Source: Aquicoccus porphyridii
Lineage (GTDB): Bacteria; Pseudomonadota; Alphaproteobacteria; Rhodobacterales; Rhodobacteraceae
Direction: 5' to 3'
Assembly (NCBI RefSeq): GCF_008369105.1
Contig: NZ_VINQ01000008.1
Coordinates: forward strand, 114,874 to 178,873
Length of the DNA stretch: 64,000 nucleotides
This document shows positions 39,722 to 49,278 of the stretch, piece after piece. The position numbers were made by a program, and so were the translations under genes. The notes below the pieces were generated by a model. It did no database searches, was not told where the DNA came from, and was given only the letters and a program-made list of their open reading frames with translations. Numbering within the stretch: position 1 is the first letter of the stretch; every line of letters begins with the position of its first letter.

Positions 39722-40465
39722 ATGAACGACTGGCCGGTTGGATATGGGCGGCGGGTGCTGGACGAGGTGGGCAGCACGATGGAAGAGGCCGCCCGCATCG
39801 GGCCGGGGCTGGAGCGGCCCGAGTGGATATTGGCGCGGCGCCAGACCCGGGGGCGCGGGCGGCGCGGGCGGGCCTGGACCGACCCGGAGGGCAATTTCGC
39901 CGCAACGCTGGTGATGCGGCCCGAAGGGGGCGCGGCGGAGGTGGCGCTCAGGTCCTTCGTGGCGGCGCTGGCGCTTTATGACGCGCTGGCGCTGGCCGTG
40001 GGGCGGGGCAGCGGGCTGAGCCTCAAATGGCCCAATGATGTGCTGTTGAACGGGGGCAAGCTGGCCGGGATCCTGCTGGAAAGCAGCGGGCAGGGGGGGC
40101 GGATCGGCCATCTGGCGATCGGCATCGGGGTCAACCTGTGCAATGCGCCCGACAGGGTCGAACCGGGTGCGGTGGCCCCCGTGTCGCTTGTCGGGGAGAC
40201 CGGGGTGCGGGTCGACCCGGAAGAGTTTCTCGACCTGCTGGCCCCGGCCTATGCGCAGTGGGAGGCGCGGTTTCGTGCGCAAGGTTTCGCGCCGATCCGC
40301 GCGGCATGGCTGGCCCGCGCCGCCCGGTTGGGCGAGGCGATCGTGGCGCGCACCGCGCGCGAGGAATGGCGCGGGGTTTTCGAGACGGTGGACGAGCGGG
40401 GCAATCTTGTTCTATCCACCGCGGATGGGCGCCGGGCGATTGCCGCGGCCGAGGTTTTCTTTTGA
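39722..40465 (+). CDS. birA: biotin-[acetyl-CoA-carboxylase] ligase
   Basis: BirA activates biotin with ATP and attaches it to carrier lysines such as those of acetyl-CoA carboxylase and MccA. The 247-residue protein has the biotinyl-AMP loop GRGRRGRAW at about residues 45-53, KWPNDVLLNGGKLAGILLE and GIGVNL. It lacks the N-terminal helix-turn-helix of E. coli BirA, so it is a ligase only, without repressor function. The small C-terminal SH3-like domain is present (VDERGNLVLSTADGRR). It precedes coaX by 11 bases. Confidence 0.94.
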   Translation: MNDWPVGYGRRVLDEVGSTMEEAARIGPGLERPEWILARRQTRGRGRRGRAWTDPEGNFAATLVMRPEGGAAEVALRSFVAALALYDALALAVGRGSGLSLKWPNDVLLNGGKLAGILLESSGQGGRIGHLAIGIGVNLCNAPDRVEPGAVAPVSLVGETGVRVDPEEFLDLLAPAYAQWEARFRAQGFAPIRAAWLARAARLGEAIVARTAREEWRGVFETVDERGNLVLSTADGRRAIAAAEVFF

Positions 40466-40476
40466 GGGGGCGGGGC

Positions 40477-41256
40477 ATGCTTCTGTGCATTGATTGCGGC
40501 AACACCAACACGGTGTTTTCGATCTGGGATGGCGAACGGTTCCTGTGCACGCTGCGCACCTCGACCCACCATTCGCGCACGGCGGATGCCTATTTCACGT
40601 GGTTTTCGACGCTGATCAAGCATTACGGGATCGAGACGGATATCACCGAGGTGATCATCAGCTCGACCGTGCCGCGCGTGGTGTTCAACCTGCGGGTCTT
40701 TGCCGACCGGTTCTTCAATTGCCGTCCGCTTGTCGTGGGGCGCCCGGAATGCCTTTTGCCGCATCCGCCGCGGGTGGATGCGGGCACGCAGGTCGGGCCG
40801 GACCGGCTTGTGAACACCGCCGCCGCCTTTGACCGGCATGGCGGGGATATCATCGTGGTCGATTTCGGCACCGCCACGACATTCGACGTGGTGGCCGCCG
40901 ATGGCGCCTATGTCGGCGGGGTGATCGCGCCCGGCGTGAACCTGTCGCTGGAAGCGCTGCACATGGCCGCCGCTGCGCTGCCGCATGTCGATATCGCCAA
41001 GCCGCAGAAGGTGGTGGGCACCAACACGGTGGCCTGTATCCAGTCGGGGGTGTTCTGGGGCTATGTCGGCCTCGTCAAGGAAATCTGCGTCCGCATCCGG
41101 GGCGAGCGCGACCGCGAGATGAAGATCATCGCGACCGGCGGCCTTGCGCCGCTGTTCCAGCAATCCGAGGATCTGTTCGACCGGTTCGAGGACGATCTGA
41201 CCATGCACGGGCTGACCGTGATTCACGCATATAACAAAGAACAGGGCACCTTATGA
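40477..41256 (+). CDS. coaX: type III pantothenate kinase
   Basis: CoaX phosphorylates pantothenate, the first step of coenzyme A synthesis; type III enzymes need a monovalent cation and resist CoA feedback. The 259-residue ASKHA-fold protein begins MLLCIDCGNTNTVFSIWDG (phosphate-1 loop DxGNT), has GPDRLVNTAAAF, DFGTATTFDVV and GGVIAPGVNLS. The start at 40477 follows GAGGGGGCGGGG. The birA-coaX-rnj order is common in alphaproteobacteria. Its end overlaps rnj by four bases. Confidence 0.96.
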   Translation: MLLCIDCGNTNTVFSIWDGERFLCTLRTSTHHSRTADAYFTWFSTLIKHYGIETDITEVIISSTVPRVVFNLRVFADRFFNCRPLVVGRPECLLPHPPRVDAGTQVGPDRLVNTAAAFDRHGGDIIVVDFGTATTFDVVAADGAYVGGVIAPGVNLSLEALHMAAAALPHVDIAKPQKVVGTNTVACIQSGVFWGYVGLVKEICVRIRGERDREMKIIATGGLAPLFQQSEDLFDRFEDDLTMHGLTVIHAYNKEQGTL

Positions 41257-42923
41257 GCAAGAAAAAACGGCTGATCTATCTGCCCCTCGGTGGCGCGGGG
41301 GAGGTGGGCATGAACGCCTATGTCTATGGCTACGGGCCCGAGGGGGCCGAGCGGCTGATCCTCGTCGACCTGGGGGTGACATTTCCCGACATGGACACCA
41401 GCCCGGGGGTCGACCTGATCCTGCCGGACATGAGTTGGCTCATCGAGCGCCGCGATCGGCTGGAGGCGATTTTCATCAGCCATGCGCACGAGGACCACGT
41501 CGGCGCGGTGAGCCGGTTTCCCGACCTTCTGGACGTGCCGGTCTATGCCCGCGCGTTCACGGCCAATATCGCGCGCGGCAAGTTGAAAGAAGCCGGCCTC
41601 GATGAGCGGATCGTGCGGACGGTGTCGCCCTGGCCCGAGATGACCGAGGCCGGGCCGTTCAGCGTCGGCTTTGTGCCGATCTCGCATTCGATTCCGGAGA
41701 CCTCGGCGCTGGTCATCGACACGCCCGAGGGGCGGCTGGTGCATTCGGGCGATTTCAAGATCGACCACACGCCGCTCGTTGGGGAACCGTTCGACGAGGC
41801 CGTCTGGGAAGAGATCGGCAAGTCGGGGGTGCGGGCGCTGATGTGCGATTCGACCAACGTGTTCTCGCCCCATGCCGGGCGTTCGGAGGCCGAGCTGGAA
41901 CCGCAGATCGAGGAGTTGTTCAAGGGCGCGAAGGGCATGGTAGTGGCGACGACATTTGCCTCGAACGTGGCACGGGTCAAGACGCTGGCGCTGGCGGGCG
42001 AACGCACGGGGCGGTCGATCTGTCTTTTGGGGCGGGCGATGCGGCGGATGATCGAGGCCAGCGTCGAGACCGGGGTTCTGCGCGATTTTCCCAAGGTGGT
42101 GAGCCCCGAAGAGGCACAGGGGATTGCGCGCGAGAGCCTGATGCTGCTGGTCACCGGCAGCCAGGGCGAGCGGCGGGCGGCCAGCGCGCAACTGGCGCGG
42201 GGCAAGTATAACGGGCTCGAGATGAAGGAGGGCGACCTGTTCCTGTTCTCGTCGAAGACGATCCCGGGCAATGAACGTGGCGTGATCCGCATCATGAACC
42301 AGTTTTCCGAAATGGGCGTCGACGTGGTGGACGAGAATGCAGGATTGTATCACGTATCGGGCCATGCCAACCGGCCCGATCTGGCCAAGATGCACGCGCT
42401 GGTCGATCCGCAGATGATCATCCCGATGCATGGCGAGCACCGGATGCTGCGCGAGCATGTCAAGCTGATCAAGGAGGGCCGACGCGAAGGTATCGTGGCG
42501 GTGAACGGCACGATGGTGGACCTTTCGGGCAATGCGCCGAGCGTGGCCGGGTTTGTCGAGACCGGGCGGACCTATGTCGATGGATCAGTGCAGATCGGGG
42601 CGCTGGACGGGATCGTGCGCGACCGGATTCGCATGGCATTGAACGGGCATGTGGTGGTGACGCTGATCCTCGACGAGGCGAATGAACCGCTGGGCGAGCC
42701 ATGGTGCGAGGTGATGGGCCTGCCCGAAACCGGGCGCAGCCGCGCGGCGCTGGTCGAGGTTCTGGAGAACGATCTTGGACAGTTCCTTGCGCGGGCCGGG
42801 GCCAAGACGCTGGCCGATGATGACAAGCTCGAACAGGAGATGAAACGCATCGTGCGCAAGGTGGCGCAGGACGAGATCGGCAAGAAACCCGAGGTGACGG
42901 TGATCACGAGCCGCCTGGCGTGA
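41253..42923 (+). CDS. rnj: ribonuclease J
   Basis: RNase J is a metallo-beta-lactamase/beta-CASP nuclease with 5'-3' exonuclease and endonuclease activity, used in rRNA maturation and mRNA turnover. The 556-residue protein shows the metal site HAHEDHVGAV near residues 73-82, HSIPETSALVID, HSGDFKIDHTP, MCDSTNVFSPH, and the beta-CASP/C-motif region VSGHANRPDL and PMHGEHRML, then the C-terminal domain. ATGA overlap with coaX sets the start. It converges on an rhlE-type helicase. Confidence 0.95.
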   Translation: MSKKKRLIYLPLGGAGEVGMNAYVYGYGPEGAERLILVDLGVTFPDMDTSPGVDLILPDMSWLIERRDRLEAIFISHAHEDHVGAVSRFPDLLDVPVYARAFTANIARGKLKEAGLDERIVRTVSPWPEMTEAGPFSVGFVPISHSIPETSALVIDTPEGRLVHSGDFKIDHTPLVGEPFDEAVWEEIGKSGVRALMCDSTNVFSPHAGRSEAELEPQIEELFKGAKGMVVATTFASNVARVKTLALAGERTGRSICLLGRAMRRMIEASVETGVLRDFPKVVSPEEAQGIARESLMLLVTGSQGERRAASAQLARGKYNGLEMKEGDLFLFSSKTIPGNERGVIRIMNQFSEMGVDVVDENAGLYHVSGHANRPDLAKMHALVDPQMIIPMHGEHRMLREHVKLIKEGRREGIVAVNGTMVDLSGNAPSVAGFVETGRTYVDGSVQIGALDGIVRDRIRMALNGHVVVTLILDEANEPLGEPWCEVMGLPETGRSRAALVEVLENDLGQFLARAGAKTLADDDKLEQEMKRIVRKVAQDEIGKKPEVTVITSRLA

Positions 42924-42938
42924 CGGGTTGCGGCGGAC

Positions 42939-42971
42939 CCGGGGCTCTGCCCCGGACCCCGGAGTATTTTT
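42939..42971. terminator. hairpin plus T-run between rnj and rhlE
   Basis: CCGGGGC-TCT-GCCCCGG (42939-42955) is followed by ACCCCGGAGTATTTTT, giving a GC stem and a five-T tract in the rnj direction. The downstream words CGCAAGATGAAGG place it in the same repeat family as 19230 and 12401. It separates converging genes. Confidence 0.75.
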
Positions 42972-42995
42972 CGCAAGATGAAGGAATGGCCGGGG

Positions 42996-44456
42996 TTACC
43001 CGGCGCGGCGTTCGTCGAAGCTCTTGGCGATGAAGCCGGGCAGGTGGTCGCCCATGCCGACAACCTTGTTGCCACTATCCGATTTCCCGCGCTTGCCCTG
43101 GCCGCTGCCCTGATCGCTCTTGGGCTTGGTGTCGCGGGGCGTGTCGTCCTTGCGGGGCGCGTCCTGTTCAGCCTTTTCGGGCTTTTCGGATTTGTCGGGC
43201 GATTTGCGGGTGCTGCGTTTCGCAGCCGGCTTGGGTTCTTTCTGAGGTGCGTCCTTGCCGGTTTCCTGGACCGTCTCCTTGGCCGCGTCATTTGCGGGTT
43301 TGGCGCCCGTGAGCGGGTTGTCGATCCGGGGAATGTCCTTCTGGAGCAGCTTTTCAACCGCGTCGAGGTTCTTTTCGTCGCGCGGGCCGCAGAGCATGAG
43401 CGCCTTGCCGTCCCGCCCGGCGCGGCCGGTGCGGCCGATACGGTGCACGTAATCCTCGGGGTGGCCGGGGACATCGAAATTGAACACGTGGCTGACCGAG
43501 GGCACGTCGAGCCCGCGGGCGGCGACGTCCGACGCGATCAGCAGCTTGAGCTTGCCTTCGCGGAAGCCGTCGAGCGTGCGGGTGCGTTGGGATTGATCGA
43601 GATCGCCATGGATCGGCGCCGCGTCGTAGCCGGATTTCTTGAGCGATTTGGCGACGATATCCACGTCGGTCTTGCGGTTGCAAAAGACGATCGCATTGGT
43701 GAGTTTTTCGCCCTCGCCGTCGATCAGCGCGCGCAGCAGATTGCGTTTTTCGCTGGCTTCGCGGTCGCGGCGCGAGGGGTGGAACATGACCACGCCCTGT
43801 TCGATGGTTTCGGAGGCGGTGGCCTGGCGGGCAACCTCGATCCGGGCGGGGTTGGAGAGGAAGGTGTTGGTGATCCGCTCGATCTCGGGTGCCATGGTGG
43901 CCGAGTAGAAAAAGGTCTGGCGGGTGAAGGGGGTGAGCGAGAAGATGCGTTCGATATCGGGGATGAAGCCCATGTCGAGCATGCGGTCGGCCTCGTCCAC
44001 CACCATGATCTGAACGCCGTTGAGCAGAAGCTTGCCGCGTTCGAAATGGTCGAGCAGGCGGCCCGGCGTGGCGATAAGGACGTCGACGCCCTTGTCGATC
44101 AGGAGATCCTGTTCCTTGAACGAGACCCCGCCGATCAGCAGCGCCTTGCTCAGCTTGACGTATTTCGCGTAGGTGTCGAAGCTTTCGGCCACCTGCGCGG
44201 CAAGTTCGCGTGTCGGGCAGAGCACGAGGCTGCGCGGCATCCGCGCGCGGGCACGGCCGCGGGCGAGCATCGAAACCATCGGAAGGGTGAAGCTGGCGGT
44301 CTTGCCGGTGCCGGTCTGGGCGATGCCCAGAATATCGCGCCCTTCGAGCGCGTGCGGGATCGCACCCGCCTGAATCGGGGTCGGTGTTTCATAGCCCGCA
44401 TCCGCGATGGCTTTGAAAACCTTCGGGTCGAGGTTCAGGTCTGAGAATTTTGTCAT
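42996..44456 (-). CDS. rhlE: DEAD-box RNA helicase, RhlE-like
   Basis: This 486-residue ATP-dependent RNA helicase has the Q-motif region FSDLNLDPKVFKAIADAGY, Walker A AQTGTGKT near residues 48-55, PTRELAAQV, DEADRMLDMGF, FYSATMAPEIER, VATRGLDV-type VAARGLDVPSVSHV and HRIGRTGRAGRDG. The core of about 375 residues is followed by a low-complexity tail of about 110 residues rich in Lys, Pro, Asp and Ser, likely an RNA-binding disordered extension. In alphaproteobacteria such helicases act in ribosome assembly and RNA decay. The leader lacks a clear ribosome site and contains a small stem-loop. Confidence 0.93.
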   Translation of the reverse strand: MTKFSDLNLDPKVFKAIADAGYETPTPIQAGAIPHALEGRDILGIAQTGTGKTASFTLPMVSMLARGRARARMPRSLVLCPTRELAAQVAESFDTYAKYVKLSKALLIGGVSFKEQDLLIDKGVDVLIATPGRLLDHFERGKLLLNGVQIMVVDEADRMLDMGFIPDIERIFSLTPFTRQTFFYSATMAPEIERITNTFLSNPARIEVARQATASETIEQGVVMFHPSRRDREASEKRNLLRALIDGEGEKLTNAIVFCNRKTDVDIVAKSLKKSGYDAAPIHGDLDQSQRTRTLDGFREGKLKLLIASDVAARGLDVPSVSHVFNFDVPGHPEDYVHRIGRTGRAGRDGKALMLCGPRDEKNLDAVEKLLQKDIPRIDNPLTGAKPANDAAKETVQETGKDAPQKEPKPAAKRSTRKSPDKSEKPEKAEQDAPRKDDTPRDTKPKSDQGSGQGKRGKSDSGNKVVGMGDHLPGFIAKSFDERRAG

Positions 44457-44461
44457 TTTTA

Positions 44462-44476
44462 TCCGTAGTTTACGGA
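44462..44476 (-). other. stem-loop in the rhlE leader
   Basis: TCCGTA/TACGGA with a three-base loop lies five bases upstream of the rhlE ATG, where a ribosome-binding site would be. It may hide the start region or bind a regulator. The gap 44457-44648 otherwise shows no gene. Confidence 0.35.
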
Positions 44477-44648
44477 CAATTCGCGCCCGTAGCGGCTGTT
44501 TTGGGGCGGGCCCGGATGGCCCTGTGGCAGTTCACATAGATAACCCACGCGGCAGACATACAGAAATCTGCGAGCAGCGTCAATCACATGGGGGTGTCCG
44601 GGCTCAATCTGCCTTGGCGTGTGCCGCCGTTTCGCGTTTCGATGACGG

Positions 44649-45614
44649 TCAGGCGAGCCATGGGAAATGGCGCGCGCGCTTGGCATCGAGGCCGAGATCG
44701 TAGCACCGGAGCAGCCCGTGCGCGTCGAGCCGCGCGCGCAGTGCGGGTGTGGCGCGGCAGGTTTCGTCGTAAAAGGCGCGCAAGCCGGGTTCGCCTTCAG
44801 TATTCTCGATAAAGGTAAACAATTCGTGCATCGACATACCACCCGTGTCGCGGGCGCGGTTGGGGGCGAGGTCGGGGCGGTAGGAGCCCCGTTCAAGGCG
44901 GTAGCGATAGCTCGTGATGAAGTCGTGCCAGCTTTGGGCATGCATGTGGCACAGCTCGGTCTGGTCAAGCTCGACCTGCCCGGGGTTCTGCTCCTCGCCA
45001 AGATGGATGTTGTGGATCTTCATGGTGAGCCCGTCGATGCCGGTGCGAAAGAAGAGCTTGCCCGCGACATGGGAGAGAAACCCGCCATTGAGAAACCCGC
45101 CATAGGTGGGAAAGATCGTCTCGGTCTGGCGTTGGCGGGTGGCGCGGTCGTTGGTCATGGCCTTGAAACAGGTGCGAGCGGCGGGAATGTCGTCGATACC
45201 GTCGGAGGAGAGCGCCTCGACCGGGCGGATGCGGGCGCAGAGGCAATCGGCGGACAATGCTTGAAGTTGATCTTCTAACGGTTTGTGTGGCCACAGGAAT
45301 TCGTCAACATCGATATGCGCGATCCAGTCGATATCGGCGGCCTTGCGGGTATAGGCGTGGCGCGCATTGGCGGTCTGGCGGGCCTGATGCTTGGCCGGGC
45401 GGTTGGGGTTGCGCCAATGGTCGGCATCGGCCTTGAACACGCGGATCTTGGGGTGCTGTTTCAGTGCTTCGAACGCCGCCGGGTTGTCATCGTCGAGATA
45501 GATGATCAACCGATGCGCGTCCAGGTCGAGGTGATGGGCGGCGAAATCGGCGATCTCGCGCAGCGGTGCCTTGATCGTCGAGACGATGCCCCAGCGAAGC
45601 CTGTCCTGCGCCAT
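44649..45614 (-). CDS. glycosyltransferase family 2-like protein (GT92-like type)
   Basis: The 321-residue protein begins with a GT-A-type nucleotide-sugar fold (RWGIVSTIKAPLREIADFAAHH, HRLIIYLDDDNP) and has a DxD-like metal motif in IAHIDVDEFLWP near residue 100. This resembles the group of bacterial glycosyltransferases annotated as Glyco_tranf_2_4/GT92-like, often linked to surface polysaccharides in Rhodobacterales. The C-terminal half (LSHVAGKLFFRTGIDGLTMKIHNIHL region) is His-rich. No signal peptide or membrane helix. It lies between rhlE and prfC on the same strand with no polysaccharide genes nearby; acceptor unknown. Confidence 0.75.
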   Translation of the reverse strand: MAQDRLRWGIVSTIKAPLREIADFAAHHLDLDAHRLIIYLDDDNPAAFEALKQHPKIRVFKADADHWRNPNRPAKHQARQTANARHAYTRKAADIDWIAHIDVDEFLWPHKPLEDQLQALSADCLCARIRPVEALSSDGIDDIPAARTCFKAMTNDRATRQRQTETIFPTYGGFLNGGFLSHVAGKLFFRTGIDGLTMKIHNIHLGEEQNPGQVELDQTELCHMHAQSWHDFITSYRYRLERGSYRPDLAPNRARDTGGMSMHELFTFIENTEGEPGLRAFYDETCRATPALRARLDAHGLLRCYDLGLDAKRARHFPWLA

Positions 45615-45652
45615 TCAATCCCCGCCTTGCTGTGCTGCGCCGGGCATGCGGA

Positions 45653-47260
<1,608 letters not shown>

Positions 47261-47303
47261 GAGCGCGCGTATAGGTAAGGTTTTGGACAAAGGCAAGAAA
47301 AGA

Positions 47304-47372
47304 GGGGGGTGACATCCGACTGCGTTCCGGCTGTTGCCCGGCTGCCGTGCGATCGGCTTGGGCCGCGTTAAC
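47304..47372. repeat. GTTAAC/G-run/11-mer intergenic repeat, copy 3
   Basis: GGGGGGTGA at 47304, three bases, then three 11-bp units (CCGACTGCGTT, CCGGCTGTTGC, CCGGCTGCCGT) at 47316-47348, and GTTAAC at 47367, 63 bases after the G-run start. The upstream GTTAAC seen in other copies is missing. It lies between the divergent prfC and BrnA-like genes. Confidence 0.7.
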
Positions 47373-47420
47373 CTTTGGCGGTCAGGGTCGGGGCCGAGGT
47401 CGCATGAAAGGATGAGTAAG

Positions 47421-47792
47421 ATGAGTGAAACGAAACGCATGGCCGAGGCGCGGATGGTCGAGGAGTTGCGGCGCTTCCAGGAGCAGTTGTCGAGGAACTG
47501 GGTCGAGCGGTCATTGCCCGAGGAGTGGAATGGTCTCGCGTCGCGCCAGCCGCTTGAGCCGGTCAAGGATCGGGTGACGATCCGGCTCGACGCGGACATG
47601 GTGCGGTGGTTTCGCAAGCTCGGGCCGGGATACGGGCGGCGGATCAACGCGGTGCTGCGGATCTACTGGGAGGCGCTGAGCGCGGGACGGATCAAGGCGC
47701 ATTGGGACGAGGACGAGTTGTCACCGCCCTTCATGGAGCTGATCGAGCGGATGGCGGAACTGAGCGAGGCGCGGCGTGGCGACGGGGGATAG
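47421..47792 (+). CDS. BrnA-like antitoxin-family protein without adjacent BrnT
   Basis: This 123-residue protein has a C-terminal ribbon-helix-helix-like segment VKDRVTIRLDADMVRWFRKL followed by YGRRINAVLRIYWEA, matching the BrnA antitoxin family, in which it dimerises and binds DNA. The N-terminal about 45 residues are helical (MVEELRRFQEQLSRNWVERS), and a C-terminal tail about 30 residues long contains DELSPPFMELIERMAEL. No BrnT toxin ORF lies on either side. It is probably a solitary regulator; many Rhodobacterales have such orphans. The start at 47421 has AAGGA nine bases upstream; an ATG at 47412 has none. Confidence 0.75.
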   Translation: MSETKRMAEARMVEELRRFQEQLSRNWVERSLPEEWNGLASRQPLEPVKDRVTIRLDADMVRWFRKLGPGYGRRINAVLRIYWEALSAGRIKAHWDEDELSPPFMELIERMAELSEARRGDGG

Positions 47793-47861
47793 AGCGTGTC
47801 GCGTTTGATTGGGAACGCGCGCGCCCCGGATTTGGGTTGGGGCCCGTGACGAGGGTGAGAG

Positions 47862-48028
47862 GCCCCGGCGCAAGGCCGGGGCGGGGTGGCGAGACGCCGT
47901 TGCCCCTGCCCATGGCGCGCGGCCCACCCACCCACCCGCCGCGCGCCATGGGCAGGGGGCACATATGCCGGGGGGCTGGCCCGGAGGATGGCGAGGCCAT
48001 GAGTATTTTTGCCAAGAAAGAGCAGGGG
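47862..48028. terminator. hairpin plus long inverted repeat plus GAGTATTTTT repeat between converging genes
   Basis: A stem GCCCCGGC/GCCGGGGC (47862-47882) is followed by a very long inverted repeat, CCCCTGCCCATGGCGCGCGGC pairing perfectly across 47902-47960 around a CCACCCACCCACCC loop. GAGTATTTTTGCCAAGAAAG follows at 48001. The 264-base gap 47793-48056 has no gene. Both flanking genes point into it, so termination is the likely role. Confidence 0.65.
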
Positions 48029-48056
48029 TGCGCGCGTGGCGTTGGGAGTGCCGGGG

Positions 48057-49070
48057 TCAGCGGGTCGTGGCGCGGCGCAGGATCGCGGCGGCGTCGGGGC
48101 GGTCGAGCAGGTTCTGCCCGATCTCGAAGTCGAGATGGCTGGCCATGGCGTGGCGCGGCAGGGTTCCGGCCAGTTTCGCGGCCACGCCGTCGGGCAGGGC
48201 GGGGCGGGTGCGCGGGTCGATCAGCAGGGTTTCGGCGGCGATGCCTTCGGCGAAGATGATCTGGTGGCGGTCAAAGAGAAGCTGGAAGTAATCGACGAAC
48301 CCGCCCGCCTGCACCCGGATGCTGTCGCCGTTGACGAGGTGGCGTGCCCGCACGAGGATTTCGGCGCGGCCCGCGCCGATCCGGTCGGAGCGTTGATAGA
48401 TGAACAGCCGGTGATCGGGCGAGACCAGCAGGTCGTGCTGATTGTGCAGGGTGTCGGCGGTGATCAGGATCGGGGCGAAGTCGCCCACCGCGCGCACCGT
48501 GTTCTGGCCGATCCAGCGAATGGCCTGCGGGCCGTCATCGCGGGTAAGCACGCGGTCGCCAACGCGCAGATCCTCGATCGGGCGCTGTTCGCCGGTGGCC
48601 AGCGTGATCCGCGTGCCGCGGGCGAAGGAGACGCAGGCGACCTGTGCAAAGCGCGACAGGGCGGTTTCGCGGTCGATGCCAACCAGCAGGTAATCGGTCC
48701 TGGGCTGGAGCGTGGCCAGCGGCAGGCCGTAGATCTCGGCGACGTGGCCGTCGGCATCGACCTCGACCAGCACCAGCAGCTCGGTCACGTCGCTGGCGCG
48801 GGTCATGAAGGTGAGGCAGGAATCGAGCACCACGGTCGCCCCGGGCCGACCCAGCGGCGAATCCTCGGCGATGGTGAAATGCCCGTTATCGGCGGTATGG
48901 AGCGCGAGCCGGGCCGGGGCCGCGCCGGGGGCGAGTTCATAGCTGTCTTCGGGCACCAGTTCATCCGCGAAGCCGAGCCCGTCGCCCATGTTGGCGCCGT
49001 TCGTCACCCGCAGCATGGCCGACGGGTAGACGGGCAGGGCATGGGCCGGGCGGTCGCGGTCGGAGCTCAT
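48057..49070 (-). CDS. Hint (hedgehog/intein) domain-containing protein
   Basis: The 337-residue protein has a C-terminal Hint domain beginning near residue 145: CVSFARGTRITLATGEQRPI...EDLRVGDRVLTRDDGPQAIRWIGQ, with SPDHRLFIY (the His of the splicing fold) and ARHLVNGDSIRV. This is the stand-alone bacterial Hint type abundant in Roseobacters, often on secreted or surface proteins and able to self-cleave at the N-side of the first cysteine. The N-terminal half has no recognised domain or signal peptide. The start at 49070 is preferred to 49142 because the upstream part is not family-like; no strong ribosome site is visible for either. Confidence 0.82.
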   Translation of the reverse strand: MSSDRDRPAHALPVYPSAMLRVTNGANMGDGLGFADELVPEDSYELAPGAAPARLALHTADNGHFTIAEDSPLGRPGATVVLDSCLTFMTRASDVTELLVLVEVDADGHVAEIYGLPLATLQPRTDYLLVGIDRETALSRFAQVACVSFARGTRITLATGEQRPIEDLRVGDRVLTRDDGPQAIRWIGQNTVRAVGDFAPILITADTLHNQHDLLVSPDHRLFIYQRSDRIGAGRAEILVRARHLVNGDSIRVQAGGFVDYFQLLFDRHQIIFAEGIAAETLLIDPRTRPALPDGVAAKLAGTLPRHAMASHLDFEIGQNLLDRPDAAAILRRATTR

Positions 49071-49278
49071 TTCGGGCCTTTTCGTGGTGGTGGTGCCGGA
49101 CAGGCGAAGCCCTAGGTTAGGATTATGGCGAGATCGGGTCAACGTGTCGGAGATTTGGGGGCCGGGCGTGGATTACTGTCCTGTTGTGCCGTTTTGGCGG
49201 CGACGTGGGGATCGGCTGGCATCCCGCGCCGGGTTGCGGTTAAGTCGGGGCCGGAGATGACAACAAGGGAGCGAAAAG

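Noticed and set aside
42978..44444. A 488-codon plus-strand frame opposite the RhlE-type helicase
   Set aside because: The minus strand carries all DEAD-box motifs in order; the plus frame is the low-complexity complement.
47421..48056. A complete BrnT-BrnA toxin-antitoxin pair
   Set aside because: Only the BrnA-like half is present; frames around it are too short or fall in hairpins.
48057..49070. An intein inside a host protein
   Set aside because: There is no C-terminal extein or split host enzyme; the Hint domain ends close to the protein end.
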